DNA from: Rhodobacteraceae bacterium D3-12
GTDB taxonomy: Bacteria > Pseudomonadota > Alphaproteobacteria > Rhodobacterales > Rhodobacteraceae
DNA: 64,000 nucleotides
NCBI GenBank assembly: GCA_025916135.1
Contig: CP104793.1
Span: 2,728,001-2,792,000, forward strand
Reading direction: 5' to 3'
Of the stretch, positions 51,249 through 60,555 are shown in pieces. The position numbers were made by a program, and so were the translations under genes. The notes under the pieces were generated by a model. That model had not been told where the DNA came from, searched no databases, and saw only the letters and a list, made by a program, of their open reading frames with translations. Positions within the stretch are counted from its first letter, which is position 1; each line of letters opens with the position of its first letter.

Positions 51249-53069
51249 TCAATACCCGCTGTCGGTGGTCAGGATGAAATGCCCCGGCGACACCTCTTCA
51301 TACACCGATGGTTCCGGCTCATAGCTGACCGGGTGAATGGGCGAAGGTATTGGCTTGAAATTCAAATCTTTTTCCGACTTTCTGCGATGAGGATCAGCAA
51401 TCGGAACCGCCTTCATCAAGGCCTGCGTATAGGGGTGGCGCGGGTCTTCGAACACCGCCCGGCGCGGCCCCCTCTCAACGATCCGGCCCAGATACATCAC
51501 GCCCACGTCATGGCTCACCCGTTCGACCACGGCCATGTCATGACTGATAAAGAGATAGCTCAGGCCCAATTCCGCCTGCAACTCCATCATCAGGTTCAAG
51601 ACCTGCGCCTGCACGCTCACGTCCAGCGCGCTCACCGCCTCATCTGCCACAATCAACTTGGGGTTCAACGCCAGCGCACGGGCGATTGCCACCCGCTGGC
51701 GCTGTCCACCAGAAAGCTCATGCGGAAACCGTCTCAGGAACGAACGCGGCAGCTCGACCCGGTCGAACAACTTCGTCACCCGGTCATGCAATTCCTTGCT
51801 GTTGTTCACCCCGAAATTGCGCAGCGGCTCGGCCACTTGATCCATTAGCTGCATCTGCGGGTTCAGGCTGGCAAACGGGCCCTGAAACACCATCTGCATG
51901 TCTGCCCTCGCCTCGCGCAGAGCCTTGGTATCAAGGGCCATCACGTCCACACCATCAAGCGTGACATGCCCCTCCTGTGGCTCGACCAACCGCATGAGCG
52001 AGCGCCCAACCGTCGATTTCCCACAGCCCGATTCACCCACGAGGCTAAGCGTGCGCCCCTTCTTCAGGGTGAACGACACATCCTCGACGGCATGAACATT
52101 GGCCACCGTGCGGCGGAAAAATCCGCCCTGCACCGGAAAGCGCGTCACAAGGTTTTTCACCTCCAAAAGCGTCTCGTCCGTGCCTTTGATCGGCTCACTG
52201 AGATGCCCTTCCGACCCCAACAGCTTCATCGGAGAAGGCAGGTCGGTGCCCGTCATCTCGCCCAAGCGCGGCACCGCCGAAAGCAGCGCCTTGGTATAGT
52301 CATGCTGCGGGTTTTCAAAGATTTCCTCGACCGTGCCCTCTTCCACCTTGTTGCCACGGAACATGACAACAACGCGGTCCGCCATCTGGGCCACCACCGC
52401 CATATCATGGGTGATAAACATCACCGCCGTGCCGGTTTCACGCTTCAAGCGATCCATCAGGGCAAGGATCTCAGCTTGGATCGTCACATCCAGCGCCGTG
52501 GTCGGCTCATCCGCAATCAACAGGCGCGGCTCACAGGCCAGCGCCATGGCGATCACCACCCGCTGGCGCATCCCGCCCGACAATTCGTGCGGGTATTGCT
52601 TTAACCGCCGCTCGGCTTCGGGGATGCGCACCTGATTAAGAAGCTCGAGCGCGCGCGCCTCGGCCTGTTTCTTGTTCATCCCCATATGCAGCCGCAACCC
52701 TTCGGTCAGCTGCCGCCCGACGGTGAACACCGGGTTCAGCGCCGTCATCGGCTCCTGAAAGATCATACCGATTTCATTGCCACGAATCGTGCGCATCAAA
52801 CTCTGATCGGTTTTTGACAGGTCAACTTGCTCGCCGTTGCCGCGATCAAACAGCAACTTGCCACCGGCAATCTCGCCTCCGCCGTACTCCACCAGCCGCA
52901 TCAATGACAGCGATGAAACCGATTTACCCGAGCCTGATTCCCCAACAATACAAACGGTTTCACCGGGGTTTACCGAAAACGACACGTCCTCCACCCCCAG
53001 CACCGGACCATCCTTGGTCTGGAATTCAACCCGCAGGTTTTCAATCTTGGCAATGGGCTGATCGAGCAT
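51249..53069 (-). CDS. fused dipeptide/oligopeptide ABC transporter ATP-binding protein
   Basis: The 606-residue protein is a fusion of two ATPase modules of the DppD and DppF type, as in GsiA. The first has Walker A GESGSGKSVSSL, signature LSGGMRQR and Walker B LLIADEPTTALD; the second has GESGCGKST, LSGGQRQR and LIVADEAVSALD. It powers uptake through the permeases encoded divergently. ATG 53069 follows AGAGGAAAA; an upstream in-frame extension to 53222 lacks a site. A tail of about 40 residues after the second module is rich in charged residues. Confidence 0.93.
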   Translation of the reverse strand: MLDQPIAKIENLRVEFQTKDGPVLGVEDVSFSVNPGETVCIVGESGSGKSVSSLSLMRLVEYGGGEIAGGKLLFDRGNGEQVDLSKTDQSLMRTIRGNEIGMIFQEPMTALNPVFTVGRQLTEGLRLHMGMNKKQAEARALELLNQVRIPEAERRLKQYPHELSGGMRQRVVIAMALACEPRLLIADEPTTALDVTIQAEILALMDRLKRETGTAVMFITHDMAVVAQMADRVVVMFRGNKVEEGTVEEIFENPQHDYTKALLSAVPRLGEMTGTDLPSPMKLLGSEGHLSEPIKGTDETLLEVKNLVTRFPVQGGFFRRTVANVHAVEDVSFTLKKGRTLSLVGESGCGKSTVGRSLMRLVEPQEGHVTLDGVDVMALDTKALREARADMQMVFQGPFASLNPQMQLMDQVAEPLRNFGVNNSKELHDRVTKLFDRVELPRSFLRRFPHELSGGQRQRVAIARALALNPKLIVADEAVSALDVSVQAQVLNLMMELQAELGLSYLFISHDMAVVERVSHDVGVMYLGRIVERGPRRAVFEDPRHPYTQALMKAVPIADPHRRKSEKDLNFKPIPSPIHPVSYEPEPSVYEEVSPGHFILTTDSGY

Positions 53070-53386
53070 GGTTTTCCTCTGAAATTCTGGCCTGACGGTG
53101 ATGCTGGGATGCTGAAGGCCCGTGCCGACAAACGCTAACGACAGCGCCCTCACCCTGTCAAACACTTGTCGAATGGTGAAAAAACCGCCTTCCGCGCAGG
53201 CAAGGGTTGCTTTTTTGTGCAACTCGCATTGTGATGTGGGGCAGTCGCCGGGGTGGGTGCTGCTGAAACGAGCCGTTGTGCGCTACGTTTAAGTCCACGC
53301 TGATCTCGGCCTCAACAAACCAAAACCCGTGCATCGCACGGCAAAAGCGCGGGGCGCTCAACGCCCCGTCCAACAAGGAGTGAACA
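53070..53386. other. divergent promoter region of the peptide ABC transporter
   Basis: These 317 bases separate the minus-strand ATPase and the plus-strand substrate-binding gene and should hold both promoters. Near the plus-strand gene, GGGGCG-CTCAA-CGCCCC forms a small hairpin (about 53350-53367) just before the ribosome site AAGGAG (53375-53380). No gene is supported. Confidence 0.5.
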
Positions 53387-55090
53387 ATGAAAATGAGATC
53401 TTTGTTACTTGGCGCTGCCGCCTCGTTCGCAATGGCCCCCGCGGCCATGGCCGAACGTGGCTCAGACGGCCACGTCAGCATCATCTATTGGCAAGCGCCA
53501 TCGATTCTTAACCCCTATCTTTCGAGCGGGACCAAGGACATCGAATCGGCCAGCCTCGTTCTTGAGCCGCTTGGTCGCTATGACCAAAACGGCGCGCTCG
53601 TGCCTTACCTCGCGGAAAGCATCCCGACGGTTGAGAACGGCGGCGTCAGCGAAGACCTGACCACCATCACATGGAAGCTCAAGTCCGGCCTCAAGTGGTC
53701 CGACGGCTCGCCAGTTACCTCGGCTGATGTGAAATTCACTGCCGAATACTGCATGCATCCCGAAGGCGGCTGCGCACAGTTGGCCAAATTCGAAGGCGTC
53801 ACCAGCGTCGAGGCGCTCGACGATCTGACCGTCAAGGTCACCTTTGGCGAACCGAAGCCGAACCCCTATGGCCCCTTCATGGGCGGTCAGTCCCCGATCC
53901 TGCAGATGGCCCAGTTCAAAGACTGCCTTGGCTCGAAAGCACCCGAATGCACCTCGGCCAACTTCAGCCCGATCGGCACCGGCCCCTTCGCTGTCACCGA
54001 GTTCAAGCCGAACGACGTGATCTCGCTGGAAGCCAACCCCAACTATCGTGACCCGGCCAAACCGGCCTTTGCCACCATGACCTTCAAAGGCGGCGGCGAT
54101 GCCACTGCGGCGGGCCGTGCGGTTCTGGAAACCGGTGAATTCGACTACGCTTGGAACCTGCAACTTGCCCCCGATGTCATCGCCAAGATGGCCGAAGGCG
54201 GCAAAGGCAAAACCGTGGCGGCCTTTGGCTCGCTGGTTGAGCGGATCGAAATGAACATGACCGACCCGTCGCCCGACCTGCCAGAAGGCGAGCGTGCGAC
54301 CGCCAAGCACCCCCACCCGATCCTGTCGGACATGCGGGTTCGCAAGGCGCTCTCCATGGCGATCGACCGCAACTTGCTGGTTGAAGTCGGCTATGGTCAG
54401 GCCGGTCGCCCGACCTGTAACCTCGTGCCTGCCCCTGCGATCTATGCTTCGGACAACACCGACTGTCTGACGCAGGACATCGAAGGCGCCAAGGCTCTGC
54501 TTGAAGAAGCCGGTTGGAAAGACACCGATGGCGACGGCATCCGCGACAAGGATGGCAAGAAGCTGGCGCTGCTCTATCAAACCTCGACCAACGCCGTGCG
54601 TCAGGACTTCCAAGCCCTGATCAAACAGTGGTGGTCTGAAATCGGCGTCGAAACCGAGCTGCGCAACATCAACGCATCGGTCTTCTTCGGTGGTGATCCG
54701 GGTTCGCCCGACACGTTCCAGAAGTTCTATGCCGACGTTGAAATGTATGCCAACAACTTCGACGGCACAGACCCGGAAAGCTATCTGGCCCAGCACACTT
54801 GCGACAAGGCGCCCAAGCCCGAAGCACAGTGGCAGGGTGAGAACATCAACCGCTTCTGTGACCCCGAGTTTGACAAGCTGATCATGGAACTAGGTCGCAC
54901 AGGCTCGCTTGAAGAGCGCGGCAAACTTGGCCGCAAGCTCAACGACATGCTGACCAAGGAAAGCTATGTCGTGGTGCCGCTGGTTGATCGTGGTCGCGTT
55001 TCGGCCCACTCCAACAGCCTCGGTGGTGTTGTCCTCAACACCTGGGATAGCGAGCTGTGGAACGCAGCCGACTGGTATCGCATCAAGTAA
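53387..55090 (+). CDS. peptide-type ABC transporter substrate-binding protein (SBP family 5)
   Basis: The 567-residue periplasmic protein has a signal peptide (MKMRSLLLGAAASFAMAPAA then MA, cleaved before ERGSDG). It has the family 5 pattern: IIYWQAPSILNPYLSSGTKD near the start, WKLKSGLKWSDGSPVTSADV and later ALSMAIDRNLLVEVGYG. This class binds peptides, opines, nickel or sugars, so the ligand is unknown. It leads a plus-strand operon with two permeases, and its ATPase is divergent. A strong hairpin follows the stop, before the first permease. Confidence 0.93.
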   Translation: MKMRSLLLGAAASFAMAPAAMAERGSDGHVSIIYWQAPSILNPYLSSGTKDIESASLVLEPLGRYDQNGALVPYLAESIPTVENGGVSEDLTTITWKLKSGLKWSDGSPVTSADVKFTAEYCMHPEGGCAQLAKFEGVTSVEALDDLTVKVTFGEPKPNPYGPFMGGQSPILQMAQFKDCLGSKAPECTSANFSPIGTGPFAVTEFKPNDVISLEANPNYRDPAKPAFATMTFKGGGDATAAGRAVLETGEFDYAWNLQLAPDVIAKMAEGGKGKTVAAFGSLVERIEMNMTDPSPDLPEGERATAKHPHPILSDMRVRKALSMAIDRNLLVEVGYGQAGRPTCNLVPAPAIYASDNTDCLTQDIEGAKALLEEAGWKDTDGDGIRDKDGKKLALLYQTSTNAVRQDFQALIKQWWSEIGVETELRNINASVFFGGDPGSPDTFQKFYADVEMYANNFDGTDPESYLAQHTCDKAPKPEAQWQGENINRFCDPEFDKLIMELGRTGSLEERGKLGRKLNDMLTKESYVVVPLVDRGRVSAHSNSLGGVVLNTWDSELWNAADWYRIK

Positions 55091-55099
55091 ATGCGCTGA

Positions 55100-55129
55100 C
55101 GCAGCCCCGGACATCGCGCCGGGGCTGCG
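55100..55129 (+). other. 11-bp hairpin between substrate-binding and permease genes
   Basis: CGCAGCCCCGG (55100-55110) pairs with CCGGGGCTGCG (55119-55129) around 8 bases, without a T-run. Such hairpins between binding-protein and permease genes usually stabilise the upstream message and lower permease expression. Confidence 0.7.
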
Positions 55130-55182
55130 CTTCTCAACACGTCACGTAAACGCCAAAGAACAATAAACAAAGGCGCGCCCGT

Positions 55183-56247
55183 ATGCTGACATTCACAATT
55201 CGTCGCTTGGTCCTTGCGATCCCGACGCTTTTGTTCATTTCGCTGGTTATCTTTCTCCTGTTGCAGCTCGCCCCCGGCGATCCGATGGCACAGGTGCCCC
55301 TCACCGTCCCCCCAGAAGTCAAAGAAAAGATGCGGCTGGCCCTCGGCCTCGGTGAGCCGATTTATGTCCAGTATTACAAGTGGCTGATCCAGTTTTTCGT
55401 GATCGAACCGATGGTTTTGATCGACTGGCTCACAAACAAGGAGGGCTGGCTCAGCTTCCTTCCCGACACCGACCTCTACACGGCCTGCGGCCCCGGCGCG
55501 CCCGCCGATTGTGACCTGCGCGTGCTTAGCTGGCAGAACCGCGCACCCGTTATGAACATCGTGGTGCAACGCCTGCCCCAAACCCTCACTGTTGTGGGGT
55601 TGAGCTATGTGGTCGGCATCCTCATCGCCATTCCCATCGGCATCTATTCTGCCTACCGGCAATATTCAGTGTTCGACCAGATGGGCACATTCATCACCAT
55701 GGTCGGCTTCTCGATCCCGCCGTTCTTCACCGGCCCGCTGTTGATCGTGATCTTCTCGGTGAACCTCGGATGGTTCCCCTTTATCTATGACACGACACAT
55801 CAGGTCACTGATTGGGACAGCTTCGTCTATCAGATCCGGCAAATGATCATGCCGGTGATGGTTCTGGCCATGCAAACCACGGCCCAGATCAGCCGCTTCA
55901 TGCGTGCCGCGATGCTGGATAACCTCAATCAGGACTACGTGCGCACCGCCCGCGCCAAGGGCCTCTCCGAGGCCATCGTGGTGATCGTCCATGTGCTGCG
56001 CAACTCGATGATCCCGGTGGTCACCGTCATCGCGCTCGGCGTGCCCGGCATTTTCGGTGGCGCGATCATCACCGAAGTGGTGTTCTCCGTGAACGGCATC
56101 GGTGCCTATCTGATTGATGCGCTGTTTGCCAACGACCTGCCCACGGTGATGACCATTTCCTTCATCTTCGCCATCATGATCGTGCTCTTCAACCTGATCG
56201 CTGATGTTCTCTACGGCGTGCTTGACCCGAGGATCCGCTATGACTGA
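55183..56247 (+). CDS. ABC transporter permease, DppB type
   Basis: The 354-residue inner-membrane protein has an N-terminal helix (RRLVLAIPTLLFISLVIFLL) and the BPD permease core of about five more helices. The EAA loop that contacts the ATPase is seen in RTARAKGLSEAIVVIVHVLRN, split here by its Gly. A 60-residue periplasmic insertion (WLTNKEGWLSFLPDTDLYTA and following, with cysteines) is longer than in DppB. The stop overlaps the next start by 8 bases. Confidence 0.93.
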   Translation: MLTFTIRRLVLAIPTLLFISLVIFLLLQLAPGDPMAQVPLTVPPEVKEKMRLALGLGEPIYVQYYKWLIQFFVIEPMVLIDWLTNKEGWLSFLPDTDLYTACGPGAPADCDLRVLSWQNRAPVMNIVVQRLPQTLTVVGLSYVVGILIAIPIGIYSAYRQYSVFDQMGTFITMVGFSIPPFFTGPLLIVIFSVNLGWFPFIYDTTHQVTDWDSFVYQIRQMIMPVMVLAMQTTAQISRFMRAAMLDNLNQDYVRTARAKGLSEAIVVIVHVLRNSMIPVVTVIALGVPGIFGGAIITEVVFSVNGIGAYLIDALFANDLPTVMTISFIFAIMIVLFNLIADVLYGVLDPRIRYD

Positions 56248-57210
56248 GGCAAACTCCCCCTCAACGCGCTGCAAGAGCCCGAAATTACCCGCCCCCCGCG
56301 CAGCCAATGGCGCGATGTCTGGGATCAGTTCTCCCATCACAAGGGCGCATTGATGGGCGGCTGCTTTTTGGTGTTCATCACTCTTGCGGTGCTGTTTGGC
56401 GACCTCTTGTGGCAGCTTGAGCCAACCAAGCTCGACATTCGCAACAAGGACATCCGCCCGATCTATACCGTGATCTGGAATAGCGATGCCAAGGTCAGCT
56501 GGGCGCATCCGCTCGGCTCGGACAACCTCGGACGCGATCACTTGGCCCAGATCATCGCCGGTGGGCGCACCTCCATGGCCGTGGGCTGGACCGCGATGTT
56601 CCTGACCATGCTGATCGGCACGTCAATCGGTGTTCTGGCGGGGTATTTCCGACGGCTCGACGGCATCCTGATGCGCTTCACCGACCTCGTGCTCAGCTTG
56701 CCAATCCTACCGCTCCTGCTTGTCGCGGTCACGCTGTTCCGACAACCGCTCATCAAAACATTTGGCAGCCCGGAAGCGGGCATGTTCGTGCTGATCGTCA
56801 CCGTCATCGGCGTCACGTCATGGATGCAAACCGCCCGGATTGTGCGCGGCGAAATCCTTGCGCTCAAAGAACGCGAGTTCGTCCTCGCGGCACGCGCCGC
56901 AGGCACCTCCTCGCGTGGGATCATCTTCCGGCATTTGTTGCCCAATGTGCTCTCACCGATCATGGTGTCGGCCACGCTCGGGCTGGCCACGGCGATCATC
57001 ACCGAAAGCGCGCTTTCGTTTCTTGGCGTTGGCTTCCCCTCGGATTTCCCGACATGGGGCAAGATGCTGGCCGATGCAGTGCAGCGGATGCAGGAATACC
57101 CCGAACGCGTCATGCTACCCGGCGTCATGATCTCGCTCACGGTTTTGTCGGTGAACTATCTCGGCGACGGCCTGCGCGACGCGCTCGACCCGCGCATTCG
57201 CGGACGCTAA
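56240..57210 (+). CDS. ABC transporter permease, DppC type, frameshifted at the N-terminus
   Basis: The gene reads as a 323-residue permease. ATG 56240 (MTEANSP) overlaps the DppB-type gene end. In the C run 56256-56260 one C is missing; restoring it gives LNALQEPEITRPPRSQWRDV in frame with the rest, the usual cytoplasmic start of DppC proteins. As given, only an internal ATG at 56350 or 56353 opens the frame. The core has helices from GCFLVFITLAVLFGDLLW onward, LGSDNLGRDHLAQIIAG, and the EAA loop AARAAGTSSRGIIFRHLLPN. It is the last gene of the transport operon. Confidence 0.9.
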
Positions 57211-57235
57211 GACACAGCCAAACGACTCACCGCCG

Positions 57236-57256
57236 CCCCGGATACAAATTCCGGGG
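57236..57256 (+). terminator. hairpin after the ABC transporter operon
   Basis: CCCCGGA (57236-57242) pairs with TCCGGGG (57250-57256) around TACAAAT, 26 bases after the stop. There is no T-run, so termination strength is uncertain. The rest of 57211-57518 has no gene I can support. Confidence 0.5.
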
Positions 57257-57518
57257 CGCGGCTCGCCCGCTCTCGGGCAAATGCCGCTCATCTGCACAAA
57301 TTCGCGAATAAGAATACCGACGCAGCCGCGCGTCCCAAGGTGAAACCTGCTCCCAAGCGCGCGCGCCAGCTAAAACAATTTCCCCTCATCCTCACAGCGG
57401 CGGAAAATTGTTCCGGGGCTTCGCCAACCCCAACGCTCTCCGCCCCTTGATTACGCCGCGCAACCGGCGCACATCCGGTCCGATTTCGCATAATCCTGCG
57501 CGCGCAAGGAGACATCCC

Positions 57519-58592
57519 ATGTTCGAAACTTTCGAGTTCGAGACCCTCACCCCTGTCGGGGCCAGCCTCTATTTCGCCCTCGCACTCGGCGTCGCCTTTG
57601 GCCTATTGGCCGAAATCACGCGCTTCTGCCTGCGTCGTGCCATTGTCGGCGCCGACCGGCGACAAGCGGCTGGCACATGGCTCACCGCTCTGGCCGTGGC
57701 GGTCGCTGGCACCGGGCTGGCCGTGTGGTTCGACCTGATCTCTTTTGCCGATCACCGCCTCTCCGTGTCCGAACTGCCAATCCTTGCGCTGCTCGTTGGC
57801 GGGTTGGCCTTTGGCGTCGGCATGGTTCTGACCCGTGGCTGCGCCTCGCGCCTGACCGTGCTTACCGGCTCCGGCAACCTTCGTGCGCTCTTTGTGATCG
57901 TGCTCTTTGCCATTACGGCCCACGCTACGCTCAAAGGGGTGCTTGCGCCGATCCGTACCACGCTTGGCCAAGTCACCCTAAACGTCGGTGAGTATGGGAG
58001 CCTCTCGGCCCTGCCCGGCGGCGCACCTGTTTGGTCCACCCTGATCGCCCTTGCAGCGCTTGCTATCGCCCTGCGCTCGGGGATCCGCCCCGGCCAGATG
58101 CTGCTGGCCGCCCTGCTCGGCGCGCTTGTGCCGTTGGCATGGGTCGGCACTGGTTATGTGCTGTTTGACGAATTCGACCCGATCGCGATGGAGAGCCTCT
58201 CTTTCACCTCGCCCAGCGCCGAAACCTTGTTCTATACAATCGCCAGCACCGCCATCAGCGCAGGTTTCGGTCCCGGCCTGTTTGCCGGTGCCATTTTGGG
58301 TGCTGCACTTTCAGCCCTGATCTTTGGCCGCTTTCAATGGCAAAGCTTTGAGAGCCCGCGGCAAACCGGCCGCTACGCGCTCGGTGCTGTGCTTATGGGC
58401 CTTGGCGGTGTCCTTGCGGGGGGCTGCACTCTTGGTGCTGGCCTTTCGGGCATTCCAACGCTCGGCCTGTCGGCCTTTGTTGCCATCCTTGCAATCGTCG
58501 CTGGAGCGGCCATCGCGGGCCGCTTGCTCAATGAAACCCCTTCCGTATCCGGCGGATCGCAAGCCACACCAACCCCACAACCGGCAGAGTGA
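57519..58592 (+). CDS. YeeE/YedE family sulfur-compound transporter
   Basis: The 357-residue membrane protein has about nine helices and the two family cysteine motifs: VLTRGCASRLTVLTGSGN in the first half and LAGGCTLGAGLSGIPTL in the second. In the thiosulfate transporter TsuA (YeeE) these cysteines carry the substrate, so uptake of thiosulfate or a related ion is likely. It uses ATG 57519 with AAGGAGA upstream; upstream in-frame sequence is leader. No TusA-like gene follows. The 3' end overlaps the convergent DUF3422 gene by 65 bases. Confidence 0.88.
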   Translation: MFETFEFETLTPVGASLYFALALGVAFGLLAEITRFCLRRAIVGADRRQAAGTWLTALAVAVAGTGLAVWFDLISFADHRLSVSELPILALLVGGLAFGVGMVLTRGCASRLTVLTGSGNLRALFVIVLFAITAHATLKGVLAPIRTTLGQVTLNVGEYGSLSALPGGAPVWSTLIALAALAIALRSGIRPGQMLLAALLGALVPLAWVGTGYVLFDEFDPIAMESLSFTSPSAETLFYTIASTAISAGFGPGLFAGAILGAALSALIFGRFQWQSFESPRQTGRYALGAVLMGLGGVLAGGCTLGAGLSGIPTLGLSAFVAILAIVAGAAIAGRLLNETPSVSGGSQATPTPQPAE

Positions 58593-59802
58593 TCAGCGCC
58601 GTCAGCATCCCCTTGTCAAGGTCCAGCGTGGCCTTGACCAGCGGATACAGCGCATAGCTCACAAGGTTTACGGCGTAATAGGACACGGCCACCACCGACA
58701 GCCCCTCGACCGTGTGCTGCAAGCGTAGCTGCAAGTCGGCCCGCCGGTCCATGCTGGCCAATAGCGCTTGGTTTTGCGCGCTGCGCTCCACATCCACCCG
58801 CGTGCGCAACAGATCCGCCGCCCGCGCCGCACGGCTTCCCATCGTTGCCAATCGCGCCTCGGTCGAACGGACAGTGCGCATCGCCGGATCAAACCGCCGC
58901 ATCATGAATTCGGAAAAGCTCTGCCGCCCCATGAACCGCGCCTCGCGCAACACCCTGATCCGCTCATGCACCAAGGTCTCATAGGCCTGCGTCGCGCTAA
59001 ACCGAAACGACGCCCGCGCCGAAAGCTGCTCCAACTCGCCCGAAATACCCAATAGCCGGTCAAGCGTGCCATCCGCCGGTTTCGCCCCCTCGCCCATCTC
59101 CTCAACCAGCGCAGTCAGCCCATCCGCCAGCCCGGTCAGCGCCGGAGACAGCGCCCGCGCCCGCGCAAACCCCAACAGCGACAGGGTTTTGTAGGTCTCG
59201 ATTTCACAAATCCGCTGTACAATTCGCCCCACACGGCGCGATCCCACTGCGTCCTCGACAAACACCGCAAAGCGCAAATGCCCCGCCGGGTCGATCCTGA
59301 AATCTCCGGCAATCACTGCCGCGTCATCCAATACCCGGCTCACGGCAAGGCTCTCTGGCACGAACCACTCGCCCAACTGCCGCGCGATTTCTGCATCCTC
59401 GCCCTTTTGATCAATCCGGAGCAGCGCCGAAGTCATCCGCTCCCCCGGCGCCTCGGCCAGCCAATCGGCGGGGAAGACCTCAAAATCAGCCGGATCAAAC
59501 GCCCGTTCGCTCAACCCGTCATAAAAGGCGGTATAGGTCACCACCTCGGTGTGGCTCTCCCATTTCAGCCAATGCCGCCCGATCTGCCCGAAGTAATGCG
59601 TTGCCCCCGGTTTCGGATGTGCCGCGCCATGCCGGTCCAATAAGGAGATCAGATGCGCCAAATCCTGCGCGCGATCCCGGCTCGCCGCATTCTCTGGCCG
59701 CTTGATACATAAAAACGCCGCCGAACACGGCACGCCGAGCGCCATGAAAGGACGCGCATGCATCTCCCCGGCCAGCTCATATCTCAACGGATGATCTTCC
59801 AT
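58528..59802 (-). CDS. DUF3422 family membrane protein
   Basis: The 424-residue protein matches DUF3422. The N-terminal half is soluble (HPLRYELAGEMHARPFMAL and SHTEVVTYTAFYDGL are family hallmarks). The C-terminal half is helical with coiled-coil character, ending in two membrane helices (VVAVSYYAVNLVSYALYPLV and MLTALITLPVVGLVWLAI). Function unknown. ATG 59802 is chosen since GGAG lies 7 bases upstream. The gene overlaps the convergent YeeE end. Confidence 0.85.
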   Translation of the reverse strand: MEDHPLRYELAGEMHARPFMALGVPCSAAFLCIKRPENAASRDRAQDLAHLISLLDRHGAAHPKPGATHYFGQIGRHWLKWESHTEVVTYTAFYDGLSERAFDPADFEVFPADWLAEAPGERMTSALLRIDQKGEDAEIARQLGEWFVPESLAVSRVLDDAAVIAGDFRIDPAGHLRFAVFVEDAVGSRRVGRIVQRICEIETYKTLSLLGFARARALSPALTGLADGLTALVEEMGEGAKPADGTLDRLLGISGELEQLSARASFRFSATQAYETLVHERIRVLREARFMGRQSFSEFMMRRFDPAMRTVRSTEARLATMGSRAARAADLLRTRVDVERSAQNQALLASMDRRADLQLRLQHTVEGLSVVAVSYYAVNLVSYALYPLVKATLDLDKGMLTALITLPVVGLVWLAIRRIRKGFH

Positions 59803-59959
59803 GGGCACGCTCCGCAGTCTTTGCTCAAAGATACCGCGCGCAACTCATCCCGCAACTCGCCAAATGCGCACAGGTGCGCAAAGAGAGGAAAAAGGGCACC
59901 CCAAGGATGCCCCGTTTATGACCGGCCGCCCGTCGCCTTTGCCACCAGATCGGCAAGCC

Positions 59960-60456
59960 TCAGGCATAAGCCCCTGCCGAATAAGTCAGCTCATAGCTGT
60001 GGCTATAAAGCTCGAACACAATCCCAAAGGGATCTTCAACATAGACCATGCGATACGGCTTCTCGTCGGGAAAATACGCCCGCACCGGCATGCGCTGCTT
60101 GCCCCCGGCCGCAACAATCTTTGCCAGCAAATCTTCAAGGTTGTATCCTGAATGGCAAAGTGAAACGTGCCGTGCTGCCTGAAGTTCAAATTGTCTTTTG
60201 GCGCTTCGTGACCCTCAAACTCAAACAGCTCAAACCCCACACGATCCGCTGTCGCCAGATGGGCAATTCGCATCCGCCCCCAGCCAGCGCCAAAAACGTC
60301 CGAGCACATTTGACCGATGTCGCTGTCATCTTCGACAATGGCCGTTGGCTCCATGATGACATAAAACCCAAGAACATCGCGGTAAAACTCTATCGCCCTG
60401 TCCAGATCGGGAACGGACAGGCCAATATGGGAAAATGTGCGAGGTGTCGGTTGCAT
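59960..60456 (-). CDS. VOC family (glyoxalase/dioxygenase superfamily) protein, frameshifted
   Basis: The gene reads as a 165-residue vicinal-oxygen-chelate protein. ATG 60456 follows AAAGGAAA and gives FSHIGLSVPDLDRAIEFYRD, with the first metal His. One base is missing at about 60142; restoring it turns FAIQDT into FAIQDTNLEDLLAKIVAAGG and continues through FPDEKPYRMVYVEDPFGIVF (second metal residues) to the stop at 59960. As given the frame runs out at 59986. The substrate is unknown. It is divergent from the LysR gene, with 99 bases between, so LysR probably controls it. Confidence 0.8.
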
Positions 60457-60555
60457 AATGTTTCCTTTGCAAGTGTGTTGGCCGTGATTTAGCTGGATCA
60501 ACCTCACATTAAAAATTATCATTCTTCATGATTTTGATAATTTTTTGGGAACTCC

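Noticed and set aside
53462-54796. A 444-residue minus-strand open frame across the substrate-binding protein
   Set aside because: The forward frame has a signal peptide and family motifs; the reverse is a shadow.
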